The notes below the pieces were generated by a model. That model had not been told where the DNA came from and did not search any database. It saw only the letters and a list, made by a program, of their open reading frames with translations. Source: a virus. From it: a stretch of 29,140 nt of DNA. The translations under genes and the position numbers were made by a program. The stretch covers positions 1-29,140 of the IMG/VR virus record IMGVR_UViG_3300006875_000100, one strand, 5' to 3'. Of the stretch, positions 7,370-14,014 are shown piece by piece; position 1 is the first letter of the stretch, and each line of letters begins with the position of its first letter.

Positions 7370-7888
7370 TTAGCCAACTTGATTGACTGTAATAATTGCT
7401 GAAGGAATTGCAGGCCCACCCATTGTTCCAGTATTATGTGTCAATTGAATATGATGATTATCTGTTGCCCAATAAAGTTGAACATAATCGTTAGCATTCA
7501 ATTTTTGAAATAAATTCCACGCAGCAACAACATATGGGCTGTTTGTATTTACTGCAATACGAGTATTTGAATCTGGAATTGCTGTGCCATTTTTTACAAA
7601 CCATACCTCTACAGTTGTTCCTTGTCCGCCACCGCCAGTATTATGAAATTGAAATGAGAAAGCAAAGTTATAAACTCCAGCATGGGATGCTTTCATTTTG
7701 CTATTATCTATAATAGTAAAACCATTTGTTGAATCTGAGTCTAATTGCCTAATTAAAACTGGAATGCCAGTAGATTCTTGTGCCTGAGTAACAGTTTGAG
7801 TTTGGACATCATAAAATGAGCCGTAGTAAGGATTTAACTGTGATAATCCACTATCATCAAAAATGGCAGGGTGTGTAAAACGTGCCAT
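7370..7888 (-). CDS. C1q/TNF-like jelly-roll virion protein (172 aa)
   Basis: After an N-terminal 60 residues with GSFYDVQTQTVTQAQ, the sequence runs ASHAGVYNFAFSFQFHNTGG, VEVWFVKNGTAIPDSNTRIA, WNLFQKLNANDYVQLYWATD and PAIPSAIITVNQVG. This order (Y-x-F-x-F-S, then W-x-x-K-N-G, then L-x-x-x-D-x-V-x-L) is typical of C1q-like jelly rolls found at phage fibre tips. It probably forms a trimeric receptor-binding head. The ATG overlaps the preceding region closely, and the gene ends 20 bp before the collagen-like gene. A collagen-like protein next to a C1q-like protein mimics the collagen-C1q layout of animal proteins, here split into two genes. Confidence 0.75.
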   Translation of the reverse strand: MARFTHPAIFDDSGLSQLNPYYGSFYDVQTQTVTQAQESTGIPVLIRQLDSDSTNGFTIIDNSKMKASHAGVYNFAFSFQFHNTGGGGQGTTVEVWFVKNGTAIPDSNTRIAVNTNSPYVVAAWNLFQKLNANDYVQLYWATDNHHIQLTHNTGTMGGPAIPSAIITVNQVG

Positions 7889-8166
7889 TATGACCCTACT
7901 TCTAGTCTTGCTTTTAGAACAGCAAGAGATAATCCATTGGAAGATGCTATTGCATAAATTGCATCATTACCATTTAGTTCAATTGAAAAAGAGTGTTTTG
8001 GCATAACTCTAAAACCATAATTAGAAGATGTCACACCTTCTCCACCAATATAAATATAACCAGACTCATTTACATTTTGTAATGTAATGTCCATACCAGA
8101 ATGCTTACCATTTGGTGTAAGTTTTGTTGCAGTTACATTTGAAAGTGTAAGTAATGAATGATCCAT
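7888..8166 (-). CDS. Small virion protein (92 aa)
   Basis: Beta-rich small protein: MDHSLLTLSNVTATKL, GMDITLQNVNESGYIYIGGE, FRVMPKHSFSIELNGNDAIY, and a helical end SLAVLKARLEVGS. The motif 'ITLQN...GYIYIGGEGV...GFRV.P...FSIEL....AIYA' is one I associate with small phage structural proteins near fibres. A GGAGAT ribosome site lies 5-6 nt upstream. Its stop overlaps the ATG of the jelly-roll gene (TAATG), so the two are coupled. Confidence 0.75.
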   Translation of the reverse strand: MDHSLLTLSNVTATKLTPNGKHSGMDITLQNVNESGYIYIGGEGVTSSNYGFRVMPKHSFSIELNGNDAIYAIASSNGLSLAVLKARLEVGS

Positions 8167-8174
8167 ATTATCTC

Positions 8175-8258
8175 CTATTTAACCTTATATATTTTTCCAT
8201 TAATTTTAATTATTGATGGAATGTTTTCTTTTTTGTCTGTAATTTTTACCACTGGCAT
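8175..8258 (-). CDS. 27-aa coupled mini-protein
   Basis: Short basic peptide MPVVKITDKKENIPSIIKIN followed by GKIYKVK. Its ATG overlaps the stop of the GDT-motif gene as TAATG and its stop is 8 bp before the next start, so it fills the gap in the operon exactly. Codon use is like the neighbours. No function can be assigned. Confidence 0.5.
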   Translation of the reverse strand: MPVVKITDKKENIPSIIKINGKIYKVK

Positions 8259-8656
8259 TATAGTGTTCCTCCAGGGGTAATGTCTCCTATAACATAAATA
8301 GTTCCTATTACTGGAGTCCAGATAATATCGTTATCTTCATCTGGTATTTTTATTTGTAAATCAAATGGCAACTCTGCAACTGTAGATAGATACTTTGTTC
8401 CCCAATTTTCAGTTACTGAGGGAAGAGCAGTAACTGTAACATAACCATCCGATGCGCTACAATCTAATGCGTCTAATACATCTCCAGATTGATCGTATGC
8501 TGTTGCTTTATATGTCCATCCCTCAGTATTGTAGTATGTTGATTCATCATTTTCAAAAAATTCTATTTTTAATGTTGCGGTATCACCACGAACAACTCTC
8601 CACTGTAAAGATGCTGGATCAGCACCAAAAATTTCTGGAGAACAAGAATTTGCCAT
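8258..8656 (-). CDS. GDT-motif virion protein (132 aa)
   Basis: Third GDT-motif protein: MANSCSPEIFGADPASLQWR, VVRGDTATLKIEFFENDEST, GWTYKATAYDQSGD, ending IIWTPVIGTIYVIGDITPGG. It is clearly the same fold as the protein at 1193-1597 (both share VVRGDT and a final G-(S/T)-(M/I)-x-(I/V) strand). An upstream in-frame ATG at 8722 would add 22 residues, but the inner start at 8656 is preferred because a TATAAT box lies 9 nt upstream and the extension runs through an inverted repeat. It is the first gene of this leftward block. Confidence 0.75.
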   Translation of the reverse strand: MANSCSPEIFGADPASLQWRVVRGDTATLKIEFFENDESTYYNTEGWTYKATAYDQSGDVLDALDCSASDGYVTVTALPSVTENWGTKYLSTVAELPFDLQIKIPDEDNDIIWTPVIGTIYVIGDITPGGTL

Positions 8657-8665
8657 GATAAACAG

Positions 8666-8671
8666 ATTATA
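8666..8671 (-). promoter_or_regulatory. -10 box (TATAAT) for the virion block
   Basis: TATAAT on the minus strand, 9 nt before the ATG at 8656. A TTGGGA 18 bp further upstream could be a weak -35; it lies inside the inverted repeat described at 8686-8730. Confidence 0.5.
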
Positions 8672-8685
8672 CCATGAAATATGGA

Positions 8686-8730
8686 CTTGTCCCAAGGTCG
8701 GTGGGTATGAGAGACAGACCAAGGGACAAG
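8686..8730. repeat. Imperfect inverted repeat before the virion block
   Basis: CTTGTCCCAAGGTC (8686-8699) and GACCAAGGGACAAG (8717-8730) match in 12 of 14 positions as an inverted repeat. It overlaps the possible -35 of the promoter at 8666, so it could be an operator. It could also form a hairpin in a longer transcript started from an extended -10 (TGATATACT) just upstream. Confidence 0.5.
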
Positions 8731-8782
8731 CAATTAAAAGTATATCATAAGGGATAAAATGGACATTTAGTATTTACAATGT

Positions 8783-8811
8783 TTGCTTAAGAAAATTGTT
8801 TATGGTATAGT
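8783..8811 (+). promoter_or_regulatory. SigA-type promoter, rightward
   Basis: TTGCTT, 17-bp spacer, TATAGT. It would start a transcript with a long leader that crosses the two G-rich repeats before the oxygenase gene at 8962. Confidence 0.55.
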
Positions 8812-8826
8812 GTTTATAGGGTTTGT

Positions 8827-8920
8827 GGGGACTTTGCACTAGAGATAAAACTCACTTCAACTATAGATATAAACATAAAAAATCTATGGGGGGAGGGGGG
8901 GACTTTCCCTCAGAGATAAA
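8827..8920 (+). repeat. Two 23-bp direct repeats with G-runs
   Basis: The 23-mers at 8827-8849 and 8898-8920 share GGGGACTTT and GAGATAAA with four mismatches between them, 71 bp apart. The second is joined to a G-run (8888-8901). This non-coding segment of about 240 bp (8723-8961) lies between the leftward virion block and rightward genes. Confidence 0.55.
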
Positions 8921-8949
8921 TTACTATATATATAATATATAAACAATGT

Positions 8950-8955
8950 TATAAT
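8950..8955 (+). promoter_or_regulatory. Extended -10 box (TGTTATAAT), leaderless start at 8962
   Basis: TATAAT with TGT upstream and a 6-nt gap to ATG. No ribosome site is present in the AT-rich stretch before the gene. Confidence 0.6.
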
Positions 8956-8961
8956 CAATAT

Positions 8962-9588
8962 ATGATTAAAATTTATAAAAATCTAATGACTGAAGAAGAT
9001 AGACTTTCTGTTTTAGAAGCAGTAAAGCAGTTTCCAGATGCATTGTGGACTCAAAGCGTTTGTACAGATGAACCAGTTAGACAATTAAGAGAATGGCTTC
9101 CTCATACAGTACATAGAAAAATTTATTCTGTTCATAAAAAAGCAATGCCAATGATAAATAAAGATTTTAAACTTGCAGAAAGAAATGTAGTATTAAGAGA
9201 ACCAGATTACGGTGGTTTAGAAAATACAACTTTTTTAACAGTAGACAGAAGAGATCCAGGTATGAGCCTTGGACCACATCCAGACATCCCAACTGGAACT
9301 TATCAACCACACCCAGGAGCATTAGAAGGTGGAAGAAGTCCTATTACTATTTCTGGAATTTTTTATTGGAATGACGATATAGATGGTGGAGAATTACATT
9401 TTCATAATGATGATGTTCCAATAGAATATCCAGAACTTTCTGATATAAAAGATCCATATATATATAAACCAGTTGCTGGAGACTTTGTTGTATTTGAATC
9501 AAAATATATACATGAAATATTTGAAGTAAGATCTGGAAGCAGATACTCTACTCAATATTTCTTTGATAATTTAAATTGGCAAAAATAA
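8962..9588 (+). CDS. 2OG-Fe(II) oxygenase (208 aa)
   Basis: Likely an Fe(II)/2-oxoglutarate-dependent hydroxylase of the prolyl-hydroxylase-like type. Visible signature: GPHPDIP gives the H-x-D metal pair (about residues 111-113), ISGIFYWNDDIDGGELHFHN is the typical strand pair, GDFVVFESKYIHEIFEV gives the distal His, and SRYS ten residues on gives the Arg that would bind 2-oxoglutarate. Length is normal for the minimal domain. It differs from the three HWRP-type oxygenases in this window, so it was probably acquired separately. The substrate is unknown. It is transcribed alone, likely leaderless. Confidence 0.8.
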   Translation: MIKIYKNLMTEEDRLSVLEAVKQFPDALWTQSVCTDEPVRQLREWLPHTVHRKIYSVHKKAMPMINKDFKLAERNVVLREPDYGGLENTTFLTVDRRDPGMSLGPHPDIPTGTYQPHPGALEGGRSPITISGIFYWNDDIDGGELHFHNDDVPIEYPELSDIKDPYIYKPVAGDFVVFESKYIHEIFEVRSGSRYSTQYFFDNLNWQK

Positions 9589-9813
9589 TTAATTCTTATT
9601 TTTAATAACTATGTCGTAAATTATATTTACTTTTTCTTCAAGCCTATTTACTTGATCCTTTAGGCTTGATCCGCTATTAGGTTTAAATTCTGCCTTTATT
9701 TCATCAAAGTAATGTTTTGTAAGCCACTTGATTGAAACGCCAACACCTGCTAGAATAGTAGACATGCCTATTATTATTTCAATCACTAATGCTGTACCCT
9801 CAGTAGTAAACAT
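9589..9813 (-). CDS. Holin-like single-span membrane protein (74 aa)
   Basis: N-terminal hydrophobic segment (residues 8-30, ALVIEIIIGMSTILAGVGVS) is followed by a short amphipathic stretch, then PNSGSSLKDQVNRLEEKVNI, a coiled-coil tail. The 'PN(S/G)GSS-(L/V)-KD-x-VNRLEE' element matches small actinophage membrane proteins (DUF2746-like) found near lysis genes. It may be a holin or a membrane protein of the lysis or injection machinery. It lies alone on the minus strand between two plus-strand genes, with its stop abutting the oxygenase stop. Confidence 0.6.
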   Translation of the reverse strand: MFTTEGTALVIEIIIGMSTILAGVGVSIKWLTKHYFDEIKAEFKPNSGSSLKDQVNRLEEKVNIIYDIVIKNKN

Positions 9814-9823
9814 AACAGGGTTA

Positions 9824-9829
9824 ATTATA
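9824..9829 (-). promoter_or_regulatory. Extended -10 box (TGTTATAAT) for the membrane protein
   Basis: TATAAT with TGT upstream on the minus strand, 10 nt before the ATG at 9813. The leader would be about 3 nt. The divergent gene starts at 9846. Confidence 0.45.
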
Positions 9830-9845
9830 ACAGGAGTTTTTTAAA

Positions 9846-10766
9846 ATGATAAACTCTAGAGAGCCAATAAAGTTTTTTGATAAAGTTAAGGATTTTTTTT
9901 CTGATAAAAAACTTATAGGATTTTATCCAGGTTTTGACAAAACAAGTCAAACACAAATTCTTAAGTTTCCGTGTACGGTTAAAGAATTTTGCTACGATTG
10001 TAGTTGTCACGGACATCAAGATAATAAAAAAGATGATATAGAGTATTCTTTTAATAGTGATGGTTTTAGATCAAAAGAGTTTAAAGACATAGATACTACT
10101 AATAGTTTTATATATGCTGGATGTTCAAATACCATGGGTACCGCATTGCCTAATGATTTAATTTGGCCACAATTTTTAAATGACAAGTTAAATGGAAAAG
10201 ATATAATAAATTTAGGATTAAATGGTGGGTCTGTAACATCTATAATAACAAATATTTATAGATATATAAAGATATATGGAAAACCACTCGGTATTTTTGT
10301 TGTGTTTCCAAATTTAGGAAGAATTGACGTATTTTTAGATGAGGATCCAGAAAGAATATTTTCTACTTTACACTTTAACGATGGAGAATTTTTAAAGGTT
10401 GTTCCAAAAGATATTGCACATGAAAACGCAAGACCAAAAAGTTCTGCTGTTGACATGCTTTCTTTATTTTATATGTTTAACACTCAAATAAAAATACTAG
10501 AAGACTATTTAGATGCAATAGGAGTTCCATTTTTTTGGACAACATGGAATAATACAATAACAGATATAGTAGAAAAACATAATTTTAATTATAAGGGATA
10601 TATGGACTTTGCTAAGTCTACGGATTTTGAATTAATTAATAAATATAAAGATCATCATTACTTTAAGTATGGTAGAGATAACAAACACTTTGGTATAGAA
10701 ATACAAATTGCAATAGCACAATCATTTTTTGAAGAATGGAGAAAACTTGAAAAAAGAAATTCTTAA
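9846..10766 (+). CDS. SGNH-hydrolase-like protein (306 aa)
   Basis: Probably an esterase or lipase-like enzyme of the SGNH superfamily. Residues 69-78 show SDGFRSKEFK, then FIYAGCSNTMGTALP (about 88-102) holds the nucleophile Ser in GCS, NLGLNGGSVTS follows at the expected distance, and RDNKHFG near the C-terminus supplies the Asp-x-x-His pair. The first 60 residues carry a Cys/His cluster (YDCSCHGHQ) that may bind metal. It shares the SDGFRS element, GCS block and D-x-x-H with the two proteins at 26441-28194. AGGAG lies 9 nt before the ATG. It leads a coupled set that runs to 12496. The substrate is unknown; a surface or glycan ester is one possibility. Confidence 0.7.
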   Translation: MINSREPIKFFDKVKDFFSDKKLIGFYPGFDKTSQTQILKFPCTVKEFCYDCSCHGHQDNKKDDIEYSFNSDGFRSKEFKDIDTTNSFIYAGCSNTMGTALPNDLIWPQFLNDKLNGKDIINLGLNGGSVTSIITNIYRYIKIYGKPLGIFVVFPNLGRIDVFLDEDPERIFSTLHFNDGEFLKVVPKDIAHENARPKSSAVDMLSLFYMFNTQIKILEDYLDAIGVPFFWTTWNNTITDIVEKHNFNYKGYMDFAKSTDFELINKYKDHHYFKYGRDNKHFGIEIQIAIAQSFFEEWRKLEKRNS

Positions 10767-11514
10767 TACTATCGAAGGTTTTGACAAGATAATAATTTCT
10801 CCAGATATGGATGGTTTTATCTCGGCGAAATTACTAAATCGCTTTAACGGTTCGGTAGTAGTAGGTACATATGATAAAAATATTCTTTGCCTTTCAGACG
10901 GCGTGGATCCAAAAGATTGCCTGTTTGTAGACTGTGACATAAATAACTTTGATTATGTGTCTATAGGCAATCATATGCGTATGGCAAATGATAGAATGTC
11001 GGAAAAATCTTTTAATCCAAATATACATTTTGAAATTACAAAGTACAGCGACAAATTTCCATTCGCAACCGCTTATTTAATTGCGTTCGCAACAGGAATT
11101 GAAACATCGGCGACAGAGATGATACGCATGGCCTACGCTGACTCTACCCTACGCAATATGGAGTCTTACAGCGAAAACATGCGAGTATGGTCTGAAAGGA
11201 TGAATTGTCCTGCAGTAGAATATGTTATACATAATACAGATGTAGCAAAACAAATAGATGATGGAATTCGGACGGTATATACAAAACAGTCATTTACAAA
11301 CCGAGCATACGGTAAACCAAGATATATACAGGAGTTGTCCGATAATCTCATCAAGGAAAATGTTTCACATGAAACAATTGTGGATGGATATAAATATAAG
11401 ACCGATAAGGTAGGTGCTGTAACCGTGAAGAAATATATGGCTGATATTTTCTCATATGCTGAAGTGTTTGGTGGTGAGTATTCTGTTACGTATTATGATA
11501 GAATGGAATGGTGA
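10747..11514 (+). CDS. DHH-superfamily phosphoesterase-like protein (255 aa)
   Basis: Residues 14-25 (ISPDMDGFISAK) match DHH motif I (D-x-D-G), CLFVDCDINNFD supplies a second Asp, and SIGNHMRM sits where the DHH triad belongs but reads GNH. AYLIAFATG and MAYADST follow in the right order. DHH enzymes cleave phosphodiesters (RecJ, nano-RNase), which could suit nucleotide salvage. The TTG start at 10747 has GGAG 5 nt upstream. Another TTG at 10729 would add six residues. Both overlap the SGNH gene. Loss of the first motif-III Asp makes activity uncertain. The family call is tentative. Confidence 0.55.
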   Translation: MKKEILNTIEGFDKIIISPDMDGFISAKLLNRFNGSVVVGTYDKNILCLSDGVDPKDCLFVDCDINNFDYVSIGNHMRMANDRMSEKSFNPNIHFEITKYSDKFPFATAYLIAFATGIETSATEMIRMAYADSTLRNMESYSENMRVWSERMNCPAVEYVIHNTDVAKQIDDGIRTVYTKQSFTNRAYGKPRYIQELSDNLIKENVSHETIVDGYKYKTDKVGAVTVKKYMADIFSYAEVFGGEYSVTYYDRMEW

Positions 11515-11711
11515 GTGATGATGTTAAGCCTTGGGATTTATTAAATCCTAATCAGCCAAGAAGTGATGAAGAGATCGTTAAATCCCGTCTCGAAATATGC
11601 ATGTCTTGCGAACATCTAAACAAACGTTTGGTAAAATGTAATAAGTGTGGTTGTTTTATGAAACTTAAGACAACACTAAAACAAGCAAAATGTCCAATAG
11701 GAAAGTGGTGA
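11508..11711 (+). CDS. Zinc-ribbon protein (67 aa)
   Basis: Residues 29-66 hold CMSCEHLNKRLVKCNKCGCF and AKCPIGKW: C-x2-C, C-x2-C-x-C and a final Cys before PIGKW, a compact zinc-binding arrangement that I recognise from many phage proteins without known function. The gene overlaps the end of the DHH-like gene by 7 nt; a GTG at 11511 is an alternative start. It probably works with the neighbours in the same coupled set, perhaps as a DNA- or protein-binding adaptor. That role is inference. Confidence 0.7.
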   Translation: MVSDDVKPWDLLNPNQPRSDEEIVKSRLEICMSCEHLNKRLVKCNKCGCFMKLKTTLKQAKCPIGKW

Positions 11712-11715
11712 TTAA

Positions 11716-11904
11716 ATGTTGAGAGAAGAAGGCGTTACTCTTATGACACAAACCGTCAATGAGTACAATCGTAGAATGGCTGCTAATGCAGGTGTTCCGC
11801 TTGATCAAGTGGAATCTGTTATTTCACAACAGCAAGAACAACTTAACGCTGTTAATGGGATGCTATTTGATACCTTGAAGGAAAACGGATATATTCGTGA
11901 CTAA
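11716..11904 (+). CDS. Small helical protein (62 aa)
   Basis: Mostly alpha-helical by composition: VNEYNRRMAANAG, then VPLDQVESVISQQQEQLNAV. No Cys or membrane span. It lies 4 bp after the zinc ribbon and overlaps the start of the oxygenase gene by 8 nt, so it is translated with them. No family recognised. A second ATG at codon 10 is possible. Confidence 0.6.
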   Translation: MLREEGVTLMTQTVNEYNRRMAANAGVPLDQVESVISQQQEQLNAVNGMLFDTLKENGYIRD

Positions 11905-12496
11905 TAAAACCTTATTTTCTGACTTTGAGCCTATTGTAATTAACAATGTGTTCACTGAAGAAGAAATTAAGGAAATCTATGAATCCCGCTCACAAAGCGA
12001 GAATTTTATAGTAGATGGCAGTTGTGGATATATAACAAATACAAAACCTTTTAGCGAACATATTAGAAATAAAATCGTAGAGATAGTTCAGAAAAATGTT
12101 CCTATAAAAGTTAAAGAGTGGGGAAACCATATGCCTAGGTATACGCTAGAATCAAATAGCAAGCCTAGGCTTCATCCTCATTATGATGTTGGATTAGACC
12201 AAGCATCATTTACATTGAGTATACAGTTAGATCATACTCTACCCTGGACAGTTTACGTAGGACATCAGGGTTATGATATTACAAGAAATAGCGCTGTGTT
12301 ATTTTCTGGATCTCATCAAATACATTGGAGACCAGATATAGAGTTTTCTAAAGATGACTACTATGACATTATTGTTGCACAGGTTGTTGAAGATACAGAA
12401 AACCCACTTGTTCTAGATGATACTCATAGAGAGTATATGTCAGACCAAGTGGGATTTTTTGTTTCGAAGTATTTTACTTCACAATCGGGAAATTAG
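11897..12496 (+). CDS. HWRP-type 2OG-Fe(II) oxygenase (199 aa)
   Basis: The core reads RLHPHYDVGLDQASFTLSIQ (H-x-D metal pair in HYD), LPWTVYVGHQGYDITRNSAV, and FSGSHQIHWRPDIEFSKDDY (distal His in HWRP). The same pattern occurs in the genes at 12801 and 24913: H-x-D, a W-x(2)-(Y/I)-(V/I) strand, N-x-A-x-x-F, then Q-x-HWRP-(D/E)-x-x-F-x(1,2)-D-D/G-D-Y. An invariant Arg two residues after the distal His is unusual for this superfamily. GTG start, overlapping the previous gene, so it is the last gene of the coupled set begun at 9846. The substrate is unknown. Confidence 0.75.
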   Translation: MTNKTLFSDFEPIVINNVFTEEEIKEIYESRSQSENFIVDGSCGYITNTKPFSEHIRNKIVEIVQKNVPIKVKEWGNHMPRYTLESNSKPRLHPHYDVGLDQASFTLSIQLDHTLPWTVYVGHQGYDITRNSAVLFSGSHQIHWRPDIEFSKDDYYDIIVAQVVEDTENPLVLDDTHREYMSDQVGFFVSKYFTSQSGN

Positions 12497-12746
12497 CCTT
12501 TTCTAAAGCATCCTTTAATGGTGGATCTAATTCATCATACTTCTTATGTATTGAAGAACCATCATTTGAATTAATATGAACTATTTCTGTTTGCTGCAAA
12601 TTATTTGTATCATTTAAATCAGCAAATGTCTTAATAACAAGAATATAATCGCAAAAATCCTTAAAAATAAAGTCTCTTGCCTGTCTATCGCCTTGCTGTG
12701 TTACGTACCAGTCTGTTTCTACAGAACTCATTTTTTCTAGTGCCAT
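12474..12746 (-). CDS. Hypothetical protein (90 aa)
   Basis: No family recognised. It is a mixed alpha/beta protein: DWYVTQQGDRQARDFIFKDF, DYILVIKTFADLNDTNNLQQ, then a C-terminal DPPLKDALEKANFPI. A full AGGAGG ribosome site lies 5 nt before the ATG, the best in this part of the window. It converges with the oxygenase gene and overlaps its end by 23 bp. The upstream TGATATACT is a plausible extended -10, sharing a divergent intergenic stretch with the promoter of the next oxygenase. Confidence 0.7.
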   Translation of the reverse strand: MALEKMSSVETDWYVTQQGDRQARDFIFKDFCDYILVIKTFADLNDTNNLQQTEIVHINSNDGSSIHKKYDELDPPLKDALEKANFPIVK

Positions 12747-12788
12747 ATAGGCCTCCTAACGTCCTTATTAGTATATCATAATCAATGC

Positions 12789-12794
12789 TATAAT
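12789..12794 (+). promoter_or_regulatory. Extended -10 box (TGCTATAAT), leaderless start at 12801
   Basis: TATAAT with TGC upstream, a 6-nt gap to ATG and no ribosome site: the same layout as for the oxygenase at 8962. Confidence 0.6.
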
Positions 12795-12800
12795 CTAAAT

Positions 12801-13484
12801 ATGAAAATAGAAGCCATCAAGCCACATATCGAAGAAAACTTTTTTACTCCAGAAGAATATGCGTCTATATACAAGAGCATACAAGATACTATGGATCTTG
12901 GCATTAAAGAGGCTAACGATCCTTGGTTACATTTCCGTAAAAATACTAATAATGGCTTTTTAGTTATATTCTTTAGTGAACGTAGAAATGGTCCACTACC
13001 TGGATTGTCTAAAGAAGTTGAAGACAAGATTCGTAAAAAGTTTGAAGAAAAGACAGGTGGTCCTGTTGATCATATAGGTATTCTTTGGGCTAGATATTCT
13101 CCTCTTAGTGGAGAAATTCCTTCTTTGTACCCGCACCAAGATAGATCTGAAACACATACAGCATATATGTTTACAATTGAATTAGATAAAACACTTGATT
13201 GGGACTTTTATGTTGAAGACGATAAATTTGAAATGAAAAAGAATCAAGCAATCTGGTTCTCTGGAACAAATCAAGCACACTGGAGACCAGATAGATATTT
13301 TGGTGATGAAGATTATTATGACATCTTATTATGTCAAACACATCATGGAGAAGATGATAATCCTTTAGAAGAAGAACACTATTTAGATGGTGACGATCAT
13401 GCTACTGAGGTTGCCCATAAATATGCTCATCTTCTACCTGAAACACTGAAGAAGGCTTCACGCCTCCAAGGTCCTTGTCAATAA
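12801..13484 (+). CDS. HWRP-type 2OG-Fe(II) oxygenase (227 aa)
   Basis: Second member of the HWRP set: SLYPHQDRSETHTAYMFTIE (metal pair in HQD), LDWDFYVEDDKFEMKKNQAI, WFSGTNQAHWRPDRYFGDED. It is closest to the protein at 11897-12496. It also has GILWARYSPLSGEIPSLYP before the metal pair, and an acidic tail (DDNPLEEEHYLDGDD). The downstream 60 residues are an extension absent from the 165-aa member at 24913. It is likely expressed alone and leaderless. An antisense gene (13402-13569) overlaps its last 83 bp. Confidence 0.75.
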   Translation: MKIEAIKPHIEENFFTPEEYASIYKSIQDTMDLGIKEANDPWLHFRKNTNNGFLVIFFSERRNGPLPGLSKEVEDKIRKKFEEKTGGPVDHIGILWARYSPLSGEIPSLYPHQDRSETHTAYMFTIELDKTLDWDFYVEDDKFEMKKNQAIWFSGTNQAHWRPDRYFGDEDYYDILLCQTHHGEDDNPLEEEHYLDGDDHATEVAHKYAHLLPETLKKASRLQGPCQ

Positions 13485-13569
13485 GATGATCTTTTTCTGA
13501 TTTACAAGTACAACCATCACAACAAAATTCTGAAAAAATTTTTAATGTCCAACTATTATTTTCTGTCAT
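13402..13569 (-). CDS. Small Cys-rich protein (55 aa), antisense overlap
   Basis: It starts MTENNSWTLKIFSEFCCDGC and continues TCKSEKD; the CC-x-x-C-x-C cluster suggests metal binding. The ATG overlaps the stop of the upstream minus-strand gene (ATGA), which supports translation. The second half lies antisense to the end of the oxygenase gene at 12801-13484. That overlap lowers confidence in the C-terminal part but does not break the frame. No function can be assigned. Confidence 0.45.
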   Translation of the reverse strand: MTENNSWTLKIFSEFCCDGCTCKSEKDHLIDKDLGGVKPSSVFQVEDEHIYGQPQ

Positions 13570-13721
13570 ATTGATGTCCATCCTTGTGACTCTGCTTTAC
13601 CTGATGCTATCCAATCTCTATGCAACTCATGTTGATATGACCAATTAGTTTTGTGTGTGTCCCCGCCACAAAGTTCACAAATTTCTGAATTCATTTCTTT
13701 ATATACATGATCGCAATACAT
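13566..13721 (-). CDS. Small zinc-binding protein (51 aa)
   Basis: It reads MYCDHVYKEMNSEICELCGG, then DTHKTNWSYQHELHRDWIAS, then GKAESQGWTSI. C-x2-C with several spaced His residues suggests a zinc-binding or HNH-like miniature fold, but no HNH catalytic set is complete. A TATAAT box lies 7 nt before the ATG, so the message may be leaderless. It is coupled to the gene at 13402. Confidence 0.6.
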   Translation of the reverse strand: MYCDHVYKEMNSEICELCGGDTHKTNWSYQHELHRDWIASGKAESQGWTSI

Positions 13722-13728
13722 AGATTCT

Positions 13729-13734
13729 ATTATA
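13729..13734 (-). promoter_or_regulatory. Extended -10 box (TGCTATAAT), start at 13721
   Basis: TATAAT with TGC upstream on the minus strand, 7 nt before the ATG of the zinc-binding protein. Confidence 0.55.
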
Positions 13735-13791
13735 GCAAAAATCTGAATTTTTTGTTATTGTGTATGATACATAAAACAAAAATAAACGATC

Positions 13792-13824
13792 AAAAAAATA
13801 GTGAGCACTTTTTAGGTGCACACT
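13792..13824 (-). terminator. Rho-independent terminator of the leftward small operon
   Basis: On the minus strand a 9-bp stem with one A-A mismatch (13816-13824 with 13800-13808) is followed by a run of seven T (13798-13792). It lies just after the stop at 13829. Confidence 0.75.
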
Positions 13825-13828
13825 TTTC

Positions 13829-14014
13829 TTAGTTTATTTTTTGTCCAAACAACCAACCACTGTGAATTCCGATGAGTGGGGCGTCAATATTTACAGCAAT
13901 CCCCTGTGGCAGTGAACTTGAGAATGTTGAAATAAAAGTTTCAACTGTTTCTTTGTTAGGTAGATTTATAGTCTTAGTTTCTCCGTTAGTTGTTGTTAGT
14001 CTTACTGGTATCAT
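13829..14014 (-). CDS. Hypothetical protein (61 aa)
   Basis: MIPVRLTTTNGETKTINLPN, KETVETFISTFSS, then IDAPLIGIHSGWLFGQKIN. A short beta-alpha-beta pattern; no family recognised. An AAGGAG ribosome site lies 9 nt before the ATG. It is the last gene of the leftward operon that starts at 14644, and is followed by a terminator. Confidence 0.65.
   Translation of the reverse strand: MIPVRLTTTNGETKTINLPNKETVETFISTFSSSLPQGIAVNIDAPLIGIHSGWLFGQKIN

Noticed and set aside
8896-8910. GGGGACTTTCC, identical to a eukaryotic NF-kB site
   Set aside because: Coincidence in prokaryotic phage DNA; the repeat as a whole is reported instead.
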